Below are positions 1 to 7,598 of a DNA stretch of 21,449 nt, one piece after another (position 1 is the first letter of the stretch; every line of letters starts with the position of its first letter). The DNA is taken from assembly GCA_016708725.1 (NCBI GenBank), contig JADJFE010000025.1, positions 1 to 21,449 on the forward strand, read 5' to 3'. Source of the DNA: Candidatus Aalborgicola bjergmarkensis (GTDB lineage: Bacteria; Pseudomonadota; Gammaproteobacteria; Burkholderiales; Burkholderiaceae_C). Position numbers and translations under genes: made by a program. The notes beneath the pieces are model-generated. The model was not told where the DNA came from. It saw only the letters and a program-made list of their open reading frames with translations, and ran no database searches.

Positions 1-1159
1 CAGGCTGGCTCGCCGCGCTTGCCGGACCTGCGGGCGCAGGCGCGCTTGCCGCGCTCGCGGGGCTACTGGCAGGGCTTGCGGCGGGGCTTGCCGGTTTTAC
101 GGCCATGGGCTGTATTTGCAAGGCCAGCTGGTAACGTTCGGCACCGGCGGTCTGGCCTTTGGTCAAGGGTGAGCGAAAACTCGCATCGCGGAAAACATCG
201 GACTTTTCAAATAAACCGATCAAGCGCACGGACGATGCGGTTTCACCCTGGATTTGCAACTCGCGCCCCTTGATGTCGAGTTGCTGCACCCAGGTATCGT
301 CCGGCAACACATGGGCCAACTCTTCAAGCGCCAGAATCACGGGCGTCAGCGCCTGTTTTTTCTCCAGCAGGTAATTGTGTTGCTCCACCCGATTTTCCAG
401 TTCGCCCCGAACCCGGTCCACTGCTTCGGCAGCTCTTTTTCCCCTGTCCACCCAAGGCAACAACTCTACAACGGCCTGGCGCTTGATCACCAGGGGCATG
501 GCCATGGCCGCCAGCAGCAACACAATGACACCCGCTATCAACCAGCGGTTGCCCCCGCCCAGCCACACCAGGGGCGTCTTTGTCGGTGCGGAAGGCAGCA
601 AACTGACCAGGTTACCTGTGTCGTGCAGCATATCCTGCGTCACCACGCCACGCACGGACACCCCCCACTCCGTGAGTTTCTTGACTGCCATATCCACCAC
701 ATCACGCGGCGTTGCGATGAACTCCAGCGACAAAAAACCACGCTCAAAATCACGGGATAGAACGCGGTGGCAGAAATAGACCTGTGCGCTGGAAAAAGGC
801 GTTATCTGGTCTATCTGAAACTCCAGCACCTGCCGCAGGTTTTCCTCGGTGGCAAGCGGAAGTGTCATTTTCTTCTTCAGTACCCGCTCAGCCCCCAACA
901 CCAGCAGGACATCGCGCTGGTGCGCGGGTGCCTGCTCCAGTTCTGCCAGAAAGGTCTGGCGCTGCCACGCACGCACGCCATCGCTGGTCAGCGCGATGGG
1001 CGTCACAAGCGCAACATCCAGACCGGAAGTACGCATTCCAGCCGGAACCATGGAAGACAGCTCCGCCAGCCACCAGCGCAGGAAACGGCTGGCGAGCAAC
1101 TGCTTTTTCAGGCTTCGCAGCGTATCCTGGTAATTTTGCGCAGAAGTAGTACTTGCCAT
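1..1159 (-). CDS. gspL: T2SS inner-membrane assembly protein GspL-like (PilN domain), 3' end beyond window
   Basis: The frame is open from an ATG at 1159 to the left edge with no stop, giving 386 visible residues. Residues 40-180 resemble the cytoplasmic GspL/PilM-like part (for example VLKKKMTLPLATEENLRQVL at 93-112). One membrane segment follows at about 205-225, rich in Val, Leu and Ala. A short coiled stretch (240-265) and a PilN/fimbrial-assembly fold come next (270-350). GspL normally links the GspE ATPase to the inner-membrane platform and pairs with GspM. The start lies 4 nt after the gspK stop, so the gene is part of the same operon. From residue 356 the sequence becomes a Pro/Ala/Ser-rich low-complexity tail, which is unusual for GspL and continues out of view. 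Family assignment rests on the fold order and operon position; it could equally be called a PilN-domain protein. Confidence 0.82.
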   Translation of the reverse strand, partial: MASTTSAQNYQDTLRSLKKQLLASRFLRWWLAELSSMVPAGMRTSGLDVALVTPIALTSDGVRAWQRQTFLAELEQAPAHQRDVLLVLGAERVLKKKMTLPLATEENLRQVLEFQIDQITPFSSAQVYFCHRVLSRDFERGFLSLEFIATPRDVVDMAVKKLTEWGVSVRGVVTQDMLHDTGNLVSLLPSAPTKTPLVWLGGGNRWLIAGVIVLLLAAMAMPLVIKRQAVVELLPWVDRGKRAAEAVDRVRGELENRVEQHNYLLEKKQALTPVILALEELAHVLPDDTWVQQLDIKGRELQIQGETASSVRLIGLFEKSDVFRDASFRSPLTKGQTAGAERYQLALQIQPMAVKPASPAASPASSPASAASAPAPAGPASAASQP

Positions 1160-1163
1160 GGTG

Positions 1164-2027
1164 TCAATTTTCAGTATCACCCGCGCCCCATGCCAACACC
1201 TGGGGTGGTTGGTGCATATTGCGACTCAGGCGCGCAACGGCCAGACGCACAAACCCGATGCGCCCACCGACATGCGCCTCGCTGCGCACGCTAAAGGCCG
1301 ACATCCCCGGCGGCACCATACCAACAAACCCTGCGCCACCGGGAAATGGCGGCACACTTTGTCCGTCCAGCAATGCTTTTTGCCGATCCAGCACATACTG
1401 CTCGACCAGGGCCGGGTTGACATCGGGAATGGCCAGAAGAACCTCCCGCGCAGCCACCTGCGCGTTGATGATTCCCAGGCCGGAATAGACCGTCAAGGCT
1501 GGCGCCAGCTTTTGGAACAGTGCGGCGTTCATGCCCTCAATCTTTTGTAAATCATCGACGGATTCGAAGGGTTTTGGGGGGGTGATATTGGCTGCATTGC
1601 TTGCATTAGTCGCATTGGTTGGTCTGACTTTTTCCAGCAACTCGGTGCTAGCCTCTTCGCTTAACCCTGCCGACTTGAACAAGCCTTTGAGCAGTGCAGC
1701 GGGCGCGACATTCAGGTCTATTTTACCTGACTCATCCAGTATGGAAACGCGCAACTCGAAACCATCCAGCACGAACAGGTGCTCCACGCCGTTGGCCTGC
1801 CAGCGCTGCAAGTCGGTGGGTGGTTTCAGCAATTCAAACAACGCACGGTGAAAACCGGCATCCGCCTGCGCCTGCGCCTGCGCCACATGCAAGAGATTGC
1901 TGGCAATCTGGGCCTCGGACCGCATGCTGTAGGCAAAATTCCCGGCAATGACCGACAACAGGGTAATCACCCACAGGACCAGCACCAGGGCTACGCCACT
2001 GTGGTTCTGCCTCGTTTGCGCCCTCAT
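1164..2027 (-). CDS. gspK: T2SS minor pseudopilin GspK
   Basis: The product has 287 residues and is the largest minor pseudopilin, predicted to sit at the pseudopilus tip with GspI and GspJ. The N-terminus is a type III prepilin-like signal: a basic stretch (MRAQTRQNHSG) followed directly by a hydrophobic helix (VALVLVLWVITLLSVIAG). It lacks Glu at position +5, as is normal for GspK. A helix-hairpin-helix-like region (ESVDDLQKIEGM, middle of the protein) is typical of the GspK family. The chosen ATG at 2027 overlaps the gspJ stop as ATGA, which suggests translational coupling. An upstream in-frame start at 2153 exists but would add 42 residues ahead of the prepilin leader and deeply overlap gspJ. 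Confidence 0.92.
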   Translation of the reverse strand: MRAQTRQNHSGVALVLVLWVITLLSVIAGNFAYSMRSEAQIASNLLHVAQAQAQADAGFHRALFELLKPPTDLQRWQANGVEHLFVLDGFELRVSILDESGKIDLNVAPAALLKGLFKSAGLSEEASTELLEKVRPTNATNASNAANITPPKPFESVDDLQKIEGMNAALFQKLAPALTVYSGLGIINAQVAAREVLLAIPDVNPALVEQYVLDRQKALLDGQSVPPFPGGAGFVGMVPPGMSAFSVRSEAHVGGRIGFVRLAVARLSRNMHQPPQVLAWGAGDTEN

Positions 2028-2683
2028 TTGAGCAATTCCGAAGTCAGCATGGGCGCGACAACGAAGTCCGGCCAATGGGCATCGTTGGGCAAACGGACCT
2101 GCACCCGGATCAAACGCGGCAGACGCGCGGGATTGTCCCACTGCTGCATCCATTGTGGCTCGGAGGTTTCGCTCTCCTGGCCAAAATAACTCAGCCAGAT
2201 GTCCTCGACCTCACTCGTATCAAACGCGGCCAGCACCATTTCCGGCGCGCGTTCCAGTTCGGAAAAATTCTGCATCGTCGCATCCAGCGCCTGGTGCCGC
2301 CAGACCAGGCGTTTGGTCGTGCCGGTTTGCTCCAGACTGACGGAAATCATGTACAGCCCGCCGCCACCGATCCGGGATGGCAGTGGGGCAACAAAATTGA
2401 GCTTGTTGCGCTCGCCCACGAAGGCCAGTGGTTGATTCAGCACTTCCTTCCAGCGGTGCGGCTGGATACGCGTCAACTCCTGGCGCAAAAACATCTCGAC
2501 CGAGCGCACCGTATTGAGCGTATCCATTTTGTGTTGCACAGAATCCCAACTGCGCACCCCCAGGCGCAAACCGCCAAACAGCAGCACCAGGATAAAACCT
2601 AGGAGCGTCAGCGCAATCAGCAACTCCAGCAAGGTAAACCCAGACTGCCTGCGCGCACCAGCAGAAGACACACCCACGTTCAC
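2024..2683 (-). CDS. gspJ: T2SS minor pseudopilin GspJ
   Basis: The product is about 219 residues with a prepilin peptidase site RRQSG|FTLLELLIALTLLGF (Gly at -1, Phe at +1, Glu at +5) followed by one hydrophobic helix. The rest is a periplasmic globular domain consistent with GspJ, a minor pseudopilin of the tip complex. The most likely start is a GTG at 2683, which overlaps the gspI stop as GTGA. GTG codons at 2677 and 2671 are alternatives, and an open frame reaches 2749 but that part overlaps gspI. The 3' end overlaps gspK by 4 nt. I am confident of the family and less so of the exact start. Confidence 0.9.
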   Translation of the reverse strand: MNVGVSSAGARRQSGFTLLELLIALTLLGFILVLLFGGLRLGVRSWDSVQHKMDTLNTVRSVEMFLRQELTRIQPHRWKEVLNQPLAFVGERNKLNFVAPLPSRIGGGGLYMISVSLEQTGTTKRLVWRHQALDATMQNFSELERAPEMVLAAFDTSEVEDIWLSYFGQESETSEPQWMQQWDNPARLPRLIRVQVRLPNDAHWPDFVVAPMLTSELLK

Positions 2684-3075
2684 TTTGCTGGCCCCAGACG
2701 CAGGGATACCAGTTGAACCTGGCGCTGCTGGCCATCGCCCGCATGCCAATCCACCCGCACGCGCACCTGGTACAGGCGCTGCGTCAAGGCGTAACGCTCC
2801 ACGGCGCCTTCATCGTCATACCCGTCAATGGTGACACGCCAGTGCAGGCCATCGCCCACGGACCCACTGCTTTCGCCCACTGCCAACTTTTGCTCCTGCC
2901 CGACGCTAGCCATTTGGGATTGCGCCAGGAAGAGCGCCCGGTTATAACCTTCGGCCAGACGGGCATTGCGCATACCGCCGGAAAAGATTTGCAGGATGGC
3001 CGCCATCGTGACGCTTAAAACAACAAACGCCACCAGAACCTCGATGAGGGTCATCCCCCTGGAGTTACCGCGCAT
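2680..3075 (-). CDS. gspI: T2SS minor pseudopilin GspI
   Basis: The product is 131 residues and begins MRGNSRG|MTLIEVLVAFVVLSV, a textbook prepilin leader with Glu at +5 and a hydrophobic N-terminal helix. The rest (about 110 residues) is a small pseudopilin globular domain. GspI is a minor pseudopilin that nucleates the tip complex with GspJ and GspK. I chose the ATG at 3075, which is 4 nt after the gspH stop; a TTG at 3096 would add seven residues and overlap gspH. The stop overlaps the gspJ GTG start. Confidence 0.9.
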   Translation of the reverse strand: MRGNSRGMTLIEVLVAFVVLSVTMAAILQIFSGGMRNARLAEGYNRALFLAQSQMASVGQEQKLAVGESSGSVGDGLHWRVTIDGYDDEGAVERYALTQRLYQVRVRVDWHAGDGQQRQVQLVSLRLGPAK

Positions 3076-3079
3076 GGTT

Positions 3080-3550
3080 TTATTCAAGGATGGCAATCTG
3101 CCCTGTCAACCAGTTCACATCCACCTCATAGATGCGATCCCGCGCCGCCAGGCTGATGCGACCGCCCGTGGAGCCACCGTCCGAAAAAAAACGGATGGAC
3201 CCCGTGGATTCGCTCACCAATTCCGATTGGGCGGTAAACAGTTTGATACCAATGCTTGCAGGCAGTTGGTAGACGCGCTTGTCATCCCCGATTTGAAACT
3301 TCCGGTTTTCCACATCCACCGTCAACAGCGTTTCACGGCGTTGGGCAATCGCCTCGCTACGTGCTTTACGCAAGCCCGCCGCCAGCTTGCGCGCCGCTGC
3401 CTTGAGTTCGGTCCCGGCAACGCCGGTGGAGACCATCGGAGCAGCCAGCGAATAGGCCAGCGCCATGATGACCATCACCACCAGCAGTTCCACCAGGGTA
3501 AAACCGGCCTCAGTCCGATGGGCGGGGTTTATTTCTTGCTGTCTTCCCAA
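3080..3550 (-). CDS. gspH: T2SS minor pseudopilin GspH
   Basis: The product is 156 residues. The prepilin peptidase site is TEAG|FTLVELLVVMVIMALAYS, with Glu at +5, followed by a region like the GspH/FimT domain. GspH joins the pseudopilus below the GspI-J-K tip. The only usable start is TTG at 3550: the frame has a stop eight codons further upstream, and no ATG, GTG or TTG lies between 3550 and the processing site. The start therefore lies inside gspG (22-nt overlap), with a purine-rich stretch (GGGGAG) about 18 nt upstream. Confidence 0.88.
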   Translation of the reverse strand: MGRQQEINPAHRTEAGFTLVELLVVMVIMALAYSLAAPMVSTGVAGTELKAAARKLAAGLRKARSEAIAQRRETLLTVDVENRKFQIGDDKRVYQLPASIGIKLFTAQSELVSESTGSIRFFSDGGSTGGRISLAARDRIYEVDVNWLTGQIAILE

Positions 3551-3972
3551 CTGTGGATGTCCTTGTTCTCCCCTTCACCACCCTCCCGGTTATCAGAACC
3601 TAGCGAGCTGATGTCGTAGCTGCCATGTTTACCAGGGGATGTATAGCGGTAATCATTCCCCCAAGGGTCCTTGGGCAGGGTTTTCTTCTTGAGATAGGGG
3701 CCATTCCAGCCGTTCACGCCTGCAGGTTGCTGCACCAAGGCCTGCAAACTTTCCTGGCTGGTTGGATAACGTCCGGTCTCCAGACGGTACAAATCCAGGC
3801 TGGCACCAAATTCTTCTATCTGCAATCTGGCAGTGTCGGATTTTGCCCCGCCAAGATAGTTGATAACCTTGGGTCCGGCCACGCTGGCCAGCAAACCCAG
3901 AATAACCAGAACCACCAGCAACTCAATCAGGGTAAAACCCCGCTGCCGCCGGACAGTTTGCCTTCTTTGCAT
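3529..3972 (-). CDS. gspG: T2SS major pseudopilin GspG
   Basis: The product is 147 residues. The leader MQRRQTVRRQRG is followed by FTLIELLVVLVILGLLASV, with the conserved Phe at +1 and Glu at +5, and then GPKVINYLGGAKSDTA. The C-terminal core with ETGRYPTSQESLQAL, PKDPWGNDYRY and SLGSDNREGGEGENKDI is diagnostic of GspG and includes the calcium-binding loop. GspG polymerises into the pseudopilus that pushes substrates through the secretin. I chose ATG 3972 because GAGGAA lies about 8 nt upstream; a TTG at 3990 is possible but less likely. The gene begins 33 nt after the gspF stop, the largest gap in the operon. Confidence 0.96.
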   Translation of the reverse strand: MQRRQTVRRQRGFTLIELLVVLVILGLLASVAGPKVINYLGGAKSDTARLQIEEFGASLDLYRLETGRYPTSQESLQALVQQPAGVNGWNGPYLKKKTLPKDPWGNDYRYTSPGKHGSYDISSLGSDNREGGEGENKDIHSWEDSKK

Positions 3973-4005
3973 GAATCGACTTCCTCTCAAAATATGAAAA
4001 TGTGC

Positions 4006-5226
4006 CTACAGCGCCAGATCATTGACGCTCAGGATTGCTACCAAAATAGACATGATGATGCCGCCAATGACCAAACCCAGGCCCAGAATCAGCACCGGCT
4101 CCATCAACGCCAACATGCGCTTGACGGTGCTGTGCACCTCGCGGTCGTAGATGTCCGCCACGCGCAGCAACATCTCCTGCAAGCGGCCCGTTTCCTCGCC
4201 CACAAGCACCAAGTGTACCGCCAGCTTGGGGAAGAGTCCGGTGTCCATCAAGGGCTTGCCCAGACCCTTGCCTTCCTTGAGGTGCGTGGCAACTACCCCC
4301 AGACCCTCGGCCATCACCGTGTTACTCAATGTCTCCTTGACAATCGCCAGTGCCGTAAGCAGGGCCACACCGTTGCCAAGCAGCGTGCCCAGGGTGCGGC
4401 AAAACCGGGCGACTTCCAGTTTTGCAATCAAATCCCCGGCCAGGGGCAGGCTCAGGAAACGCTTGTCCCAGCGGTAACGGCTCGCAGGCTCGCGCAACTG
4501 GCGCACGAACCAGCTGTACAGAACAACAGCGCCCAGAATCATGGCCCACCAATAGTTGCGCACCGCATCGCCTGCGGCGATCACCCATTGCGTGGCCAAG
4601 GGCAAGGCCTTGCCGGACTCTTCGAACATCTGCGAGAACTGCGGAACCACCCACACCAGCAAAATAGCCACCGATAACAAAGCGACACACACCAGAATGG
4701 CCGGATAGATGAGCGCCGATTGAACGGTGTCCTTCAGTTCCTTGGAGCGCTCCATGAATTCGCTCAGGCGCTGCAGCACGGCATCGAGCGCTCCTCCCGC
4801 TTCGCCCGCGCGAATCATGTTGAGATAAAACCGATTGAACACGGCTGGATGGGCTTCCATGGCCGCCGAGAGCGCCGCGCCGCCACGCACTTCCTCGCGC
4901 AACTGGACCATGAGCTGGCGCACGGCCTCGTTGGCCGACAAGCCAATCAGAATTTCCAGGCAGCGGTCCAGCGGCAAACCCGCCTTTAACAAGGTGGCCA
5001 TTTCCTGGGTGAAAACGGCGACATCGTTTTGACTGAGCTGCGCGCCGGAAAAGAACCCGCTGCGTGCTTTTGCGTCCCCCGTAGGCGTGGCAGCTTCTTC
5101 GATCCGGATAACAATCAGCCCCATGCCTTGCAGACGCTCCAGCACAGCCGCCTGGTTTGCACCTTCCAGATCACCCTCCTGGGCCTGGGCGGCAGCGGTC
5201 ACTGCCTTGTAGTGGTACACCGGCAA
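4006..5226 (-). CDS. gspF: T2SS inner-membrane platform protein GspF
   Basis: The product is 406 residues with the usual GspF/PilC layout: a short N-terminal region starting MPVYHYKAV, a first cytoplasmic T2SSF domain (about 70-170), membrane helices at about 172-196 and 225-241, a second T2SSF domain (about 270-370) and a last membrane helix (376-399). The paired motifs FTQEMATLLKAGLPLDRCLE and FCRTLGTLLGNGVALLTAL mark the duplicated domain. GspF is the polytopic core of the inner-membrane platform and works with the GspE ATPase. It starts on TTG, 2 nt after the gspE stop; the start is supported by the conserved MPxYxY N-terminus and a strong Shine-Dalgarno sequence inside the end of gspE. 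Confidence 0.96.
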   Translation of the reverse strand: MPVYHYKAVTAAAQAQEGDLEGANQAAVLERLQGMGLIVIRIEEAATPTGDAKARSGFFSGAQLSQNDVAVFTQEMATLLKAGLPLDRCLEILIGLSANEAVRQLMVQLREEVRGGAALSAAMEAHPAVFNRFYLNMIRAGEAGGALDAVLQRLSEFMERSKELKDTVQSALIYPAILVCVALLSVAILLVWVVPQFSQMFEESGKALPLATQWVIAAGDAVRNYWWAMILGAVVLYSWFVRQLREPASRYRWDKRFLSLPLAGDLIAKLEVARFCRTLGTLLGNGVALLTALAIVKETLSNTVMAEGLGVVATHLKEGKGLGKPLMDTGLFPKLAVHLVLVGEETGRLQEMLLRVADIYDREVHSTVKRMLALMEPVLILGLGLVIGGIIMSILVAILSVNDLAL

Positions 5227-5228
5227 GA

Positions 5229-6953
5229 TTATTCCTCCCGCGTCACGCGCAGCACTTCTTCGATGGTTGTCACACCCGCGACCGCCTTGGCTATGCCGTT
5301 TTCGTACATGGTCTGCATGCCCTCAGTGATCGCCTGCTGGCGAATGTCACCCGCTGTGGCGTGGCGCATCACCAGACCCCGCACGGCATCCGACATGACC
5401 AGCATTTCCAGAATGCTCACCCGCCCCATATACCCGGTGCCGCCGCATTCCACACACCCCACGGGACGAAACAACATGATGGGCCGGACAGCGGTATAGC
5501 GTTCCAGCTGCATGTCGGCTATGACCTCCGGCAAGGCCGGATGCTGCTGGCGGCAATGGACACACAAGGTGCGCACCAGACGCTGGGCCAGAATGCCATT
5601 GACGGTGGAGGTCAGCAAATAATCATCCATACCCATGTCCAGCAGCCGGTTCACCGTGCTGGCGGCATCATTGGTATGCAAGGTGGACAGCACCATATGC
5701 CCGGTCAACGCCGCCTGCACGGCAATCTGCGCTGTTTCCAGATCGCGGATTTCGCCAATCATGATGACGTCCGGATCCTGGCGCACGATGGAGCGCAGGG
5801 CATTGGCAAAAGTCAGACCGATCTGCGGCTTGACCTGAATCTGGTTGATGCCATCCATCTGGTACTCAACCGGGTCTTCCACGGTCAAAATCTTGAGTTC
5901 CGGCTTGTTCAAGCGGTCCAGCGCGGTGTACAAAGTTGTTGTTTTCCCCGAACCCGTGGGGCCGGTGACCAGGACGATGCCATGCGGCTGCATCAGCACC
6001 TGCAAGAAACGCTCCAACACCACTGGATCAAATCCCAGTGATGTGAAGTCCAGCGTTGTCCCGCCCTTGTCCAGAATACGCATGACCACACTTTCGCCAT
6101 GCATGATCGGCACGGTCGATACGCGCAGGTCGATTTCCTTGCCCTGGATGCGCAGTTTGATGCGCCCGTCCTGCGGCAAACGGCGCTCGGCGATGTCCAG
6201 ATTCGCCATGATCTTGATCCGGGAAATGACCGCCGCCGAAAAGCGCCGGGGCGGGGACTCGACCTCATGCATCACACCATCGACACGGTAGCGCACGATC
6301 AGGCGGTTTTCGAAGGGTTCTATGTGGATATCCGACGCCCTGGCCTGCAGTGCATGGCTGATGATGAGGCTCACCAACCGGATGATGGGTGCTTCGGAGG
6401 CCAGTTCCTTGAGTTGCTGCAAGTCCTCATTCGCACTTTCGGTCTCGCGCGTTTCCACCTCACCGACGATCTGGTCCATGGACGTTTTGCCGCTGCCATA
6501 CAGGCGCTCAAACGCCACCTCCAGCTCGGACGGCACGGCAATGCGGACCTGGATGCTGCGTTGCGTGACCAGACGAAAGGCATCCAGCACGTACGTGTCC
6601 AATGGATCGGCCATGGCCAGCACCAGCTGCGACGCATCCTCGTGCAATGGCAGCGCGTGCGCTTCCTTGAGAAAACGCACCGCCACCCGCTCTTCCAGAA
6701 TGGGCAATTCCGGGTAATCGGTGGGTGCTGCCACCGCCAGATTGAGCTGGGTGGCCAGGGCGTCCACCACATCGCGCTCGGCAACCACACCCATGCGGAT
6801 CAAAATAACGCCAATACGATCTTGCCGATCAAGCTCCTGCACGCGCAAGGCGCGCTCCAGACTGGCAGCATCGAGCTTGCCGCCCTGAAGCAAAATTTCT
6901 CCCAGGCGTTGGGCCGAATTTGGAGCCGAGTTCTGGTCCGAATGTGGGGCCAA
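5229..6953 (-). CDS. gspE: T2SS cytoplasmic secretion ATPase GspE
   Basis: The product is 574 residues, of the T2SSE/PulE family. An N-terminal GspE N-domain (about 60-155) is followed by the ATPase core. Visible motifs are Walker A GPTGSGKT at 331-338, the Asp box region around TVEDPVEYQ (357-365), a Walker B region DPDVIMIGEIRD at 393-404 and the His box LSTLHTNDA at 422-430. A zinc-binding tetracysteine motif is formed by C464, C467, C500 and C503. It is the hexameric ATPase that powers pseudopilus assembly from the cytoplasmic face. The only upstream start in frame is TTG at 6953, with GCGGAAG about 9 nt before it. It is the first gene of the visible operon, with 300 bp upstream before the next gene. 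Confidence 0.96.
   Translation of the reverse strand: MAPHSDQNSAPNSAQRLGEILLQGGKLDAASLERALRVQELDRQDRIGVILIRMGVVAERDVVDALATQLNLAVAAPTDYPELPILEERVAVRFLKEAHALPLHEDASQLVLAMADPLDTYVLDAFRLVTQRSIQVRIAVPSELEVAFERLYGSGKTSMDQIVGEVETRETESANEDLQQLKELASEAPIIRLVSLIISHALQARASDIHIEPFENRLIVRYRVDGVMHEVESPPRRFSAAVISRIKIMANLDIAERRLPQDGRIKLRIQGKEIDLRVSTVPIMHGESVVMRILDKGGTTLDFTSLGFDPVVLERFLQVLMQPHGIVLVTGPTGSGKTTTLYTALDRLNKPELKILTVEDPVEYQMDGINQIQVKPQIGLTFANALRSIVRQDPDVIMIGEIRDLETAQIAVQAALTGHMVLSTLHTNDAASTVNRLLDMGMDDYLLTSTVNGILAQRLVRTLCVHCRQQHPALPEVIADMQLERYTAVRPIMLFRPVGCVECGGTGYMGRVSILEMLVMSDAVRGLVMRHATAGDIRQQAITEGMQTMYENGIAKAVAGVTTIEEVLRVTREE
5232..5238 (-). promoter_or_regulatory. Shine-Dalgarno sequence for gspF
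   Basis: On the minus strand GGAGGAA sits 5 nt before the TTG start of gspF, within the last codons of gspE. A near-perfect ribosome-binding site helps justify the TTG start and points to coupled translation of gspE and gspF. Confidence 0.75.
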
Positions 6954-7048
6954 GGTTAAAACTTCCGCTTAAAAAGTGAGGGATGATAACCCAGCAACAC
7001 AGATACAAGGTGATGCATTGGTTCTTGTTACTACGTTTTCAATAGCTA

Positions 7049-7069
7049 CCCCCGCTTGTCCCACGGGGG
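7049..7069. repeat. GC-rich inverted repeat in the gspE leader
   Basis: CCCCCG (7049-7054) and CGGGGG (7064-7069) form a 6-bp stem with a 9-nt loop. The flanks on the minus strand (AGCTATTGAAAAC downstream, CAAATCAGCCTCTGG upstream) resemble the dispersed intergenic palindromes I associate with Comamonadaceae genomes, but that is recall, not a search. The stem is not followed by a T-run in either direction. Confidence 0.4.
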
Positions 7070-7093
7070 CCAGAGGCTGATTTGATACCTGAT

Positions 7094-7115
7094 TTGAGGC
7101 TAAATTGAGGCTAAA
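7094..7115. repeat. Tandem 11-bp direct repeat
   Basis: TTGAGGCTAAA is repeated exactly twice, head to tail, between the two GC-rich elements of the gspE leader. It could be a duplicated protein-binding site or slippage; nothing in the sequence decides this. Confidence 0.5.
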
Positions 7116-7169
7116 AACGTGCCACGGGGGCTTGCGGGGAGCTCCTGGAGTGCGGTTTTGGTGTTTTTA

Positions 7170-7185
7170 ATATCACGGGTGATAT
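7170..7185. promoter_or_regulatory. Perfect 16-bp palindrome, possible operator
   Basis: ATATCAC and GTGATAT form a perfect inverted repeat around a GG spacer. It lies between the rpn terminator and gspE. On the minus strand it overlaps the spacer and -10 position of a weak candidate promoter (TTGTAT, 17 nt, TGATAT). The short stem without a T-run argues against a terminator, so an operator for a dimeric regulator is the better guess. Confidence 0.4.
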
Positions 7186-7196
7186 GAAACTGATAC

Positions 7197-7229
7197 AAAA
7201 CTGGCGTGATTCTGTGTTGCAACGCCAGT
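7197..7229 (-). terminator. Probable Rho-independent terminator after the rpn genes
   Basis: On the minus strand, ACTGGCGT pairs with ACGCCAGT (8-bp stem, 14-nt loop) and is followed at once by TTTTG. It lies 25 nt after the stop of the first rpn copy and would end the glycosyltransferase-rpn transcript before the gspE leader. The loop is rather long, so the strength is uncertain. Confidence 0.55.
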
Positions 7230-7253
7230 GTGGTGCGTCTGGCCGAAAGAACC

Positions 7254-7598
7254 CTAGCGCCCGGCGTGCAAAGCCGTAAGCCGTGCGATTTCTGCCAGTG
7301 CAGCCTCTTTTTCCCGCCTTTCGGCTTCCATCTCCTGCAACGCTGTTTGCTCACGCTGCCTTGCGTCGTTCTCACGCTGCCTTGCGTCGTTCTCACGTTG
7401 CCTTGCGTCGTGCTCGCGCTGCCTTGCGTCGTGCTCACGCTGCAGCGCGAGTTGCTCACGCAGCAAAGCCTGCGCTTTTTCCTGCTGCGCGACCTTTAGC
7501 TCCAGCTCAATCGTGTGTTGTTCGCGCAGAAAATTCTGCCGCGCCTGGTAGGCGTGGTAGTTCACCTCTTTCTCTGAAAACTGGCGCAGTGTCGTCAT
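7254..7598 (-). CDS. Possible internally initiated C-terminal Rpn product (RpnS-like), copy 1
   Basis: Codon 201 of the nuclease is ATG (start at 7598), with GAGG exactly 6 nt upstream on the minus strand. Translation from here gives 114 residues, beginning MTTLRQFSEKEVNYHAYQ, that comprise the coiled-coil tail with the four heptads and no nuclease residues. In E. coli Rpn proteins, a short C-terminal product made from an internal start blocks the toxic full-length nuclease and contains a helix with variable repeat number. The position and repeat content match that plan, but expression here is inferred only. Confidence 0.45.
   Translation of the reverse strand: MTTLRQFSEKEVNYHAYQARQNFLREQHTIELELKVAQQEKAQALLREQLALQREHDARQREHDARQRENDARQRENDARQREQTALQEMEAERREKEAALAEIARLTALHAGR

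Larger units (their letters stand above)
6954..7253. other. gspE upstream intergenic region (300 bp)
   Basis: There is no gene here. The segment separates the rpn nuclease genes from gspE, both on the minus strand. It contains, from the rpn side, a probable terminator (7197-7229), a 16-bp palindrome (7170-7185), a tandem 11-bp repeat (7094-7115) and a G/C hairpin (7049-7069). The gspE promoter should lie here. One weak minus-strand candidate is TTGTAT (about 7198-7193) with TGATAT 17 nt further on, overlapping the palindrome. No clear sigma-70 match stands out near gspE. Confidence 0.6.

Noticed and set aside
2027..2153. Longer gspK starting at 2153 and longer gspJ starting at 2749
   Set aside because: Both add residues ahead of the prepilin leader that overlap the preceding gene; the 4-nt overlaps ATGA and GTGA give better starts.
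3625..4677. Long plus-strand open frame (350 codons) opposite gspF/gspG, and similar long plus-strand frames at 254-760, 767-1294 and 2075-2602
   Set aside because: They are antisense to clearly recognisable T2SS genes, have His/Gln-rich composition typical of reverse reading of GC-rich genes, and match no known family.
7350..7433. Possible CRISPR-like array of 21-bp repeats
   Set aside because: The units are contiguous with no spacers, lie in frame inside a coding region and encode heptads; no cas genes are present.
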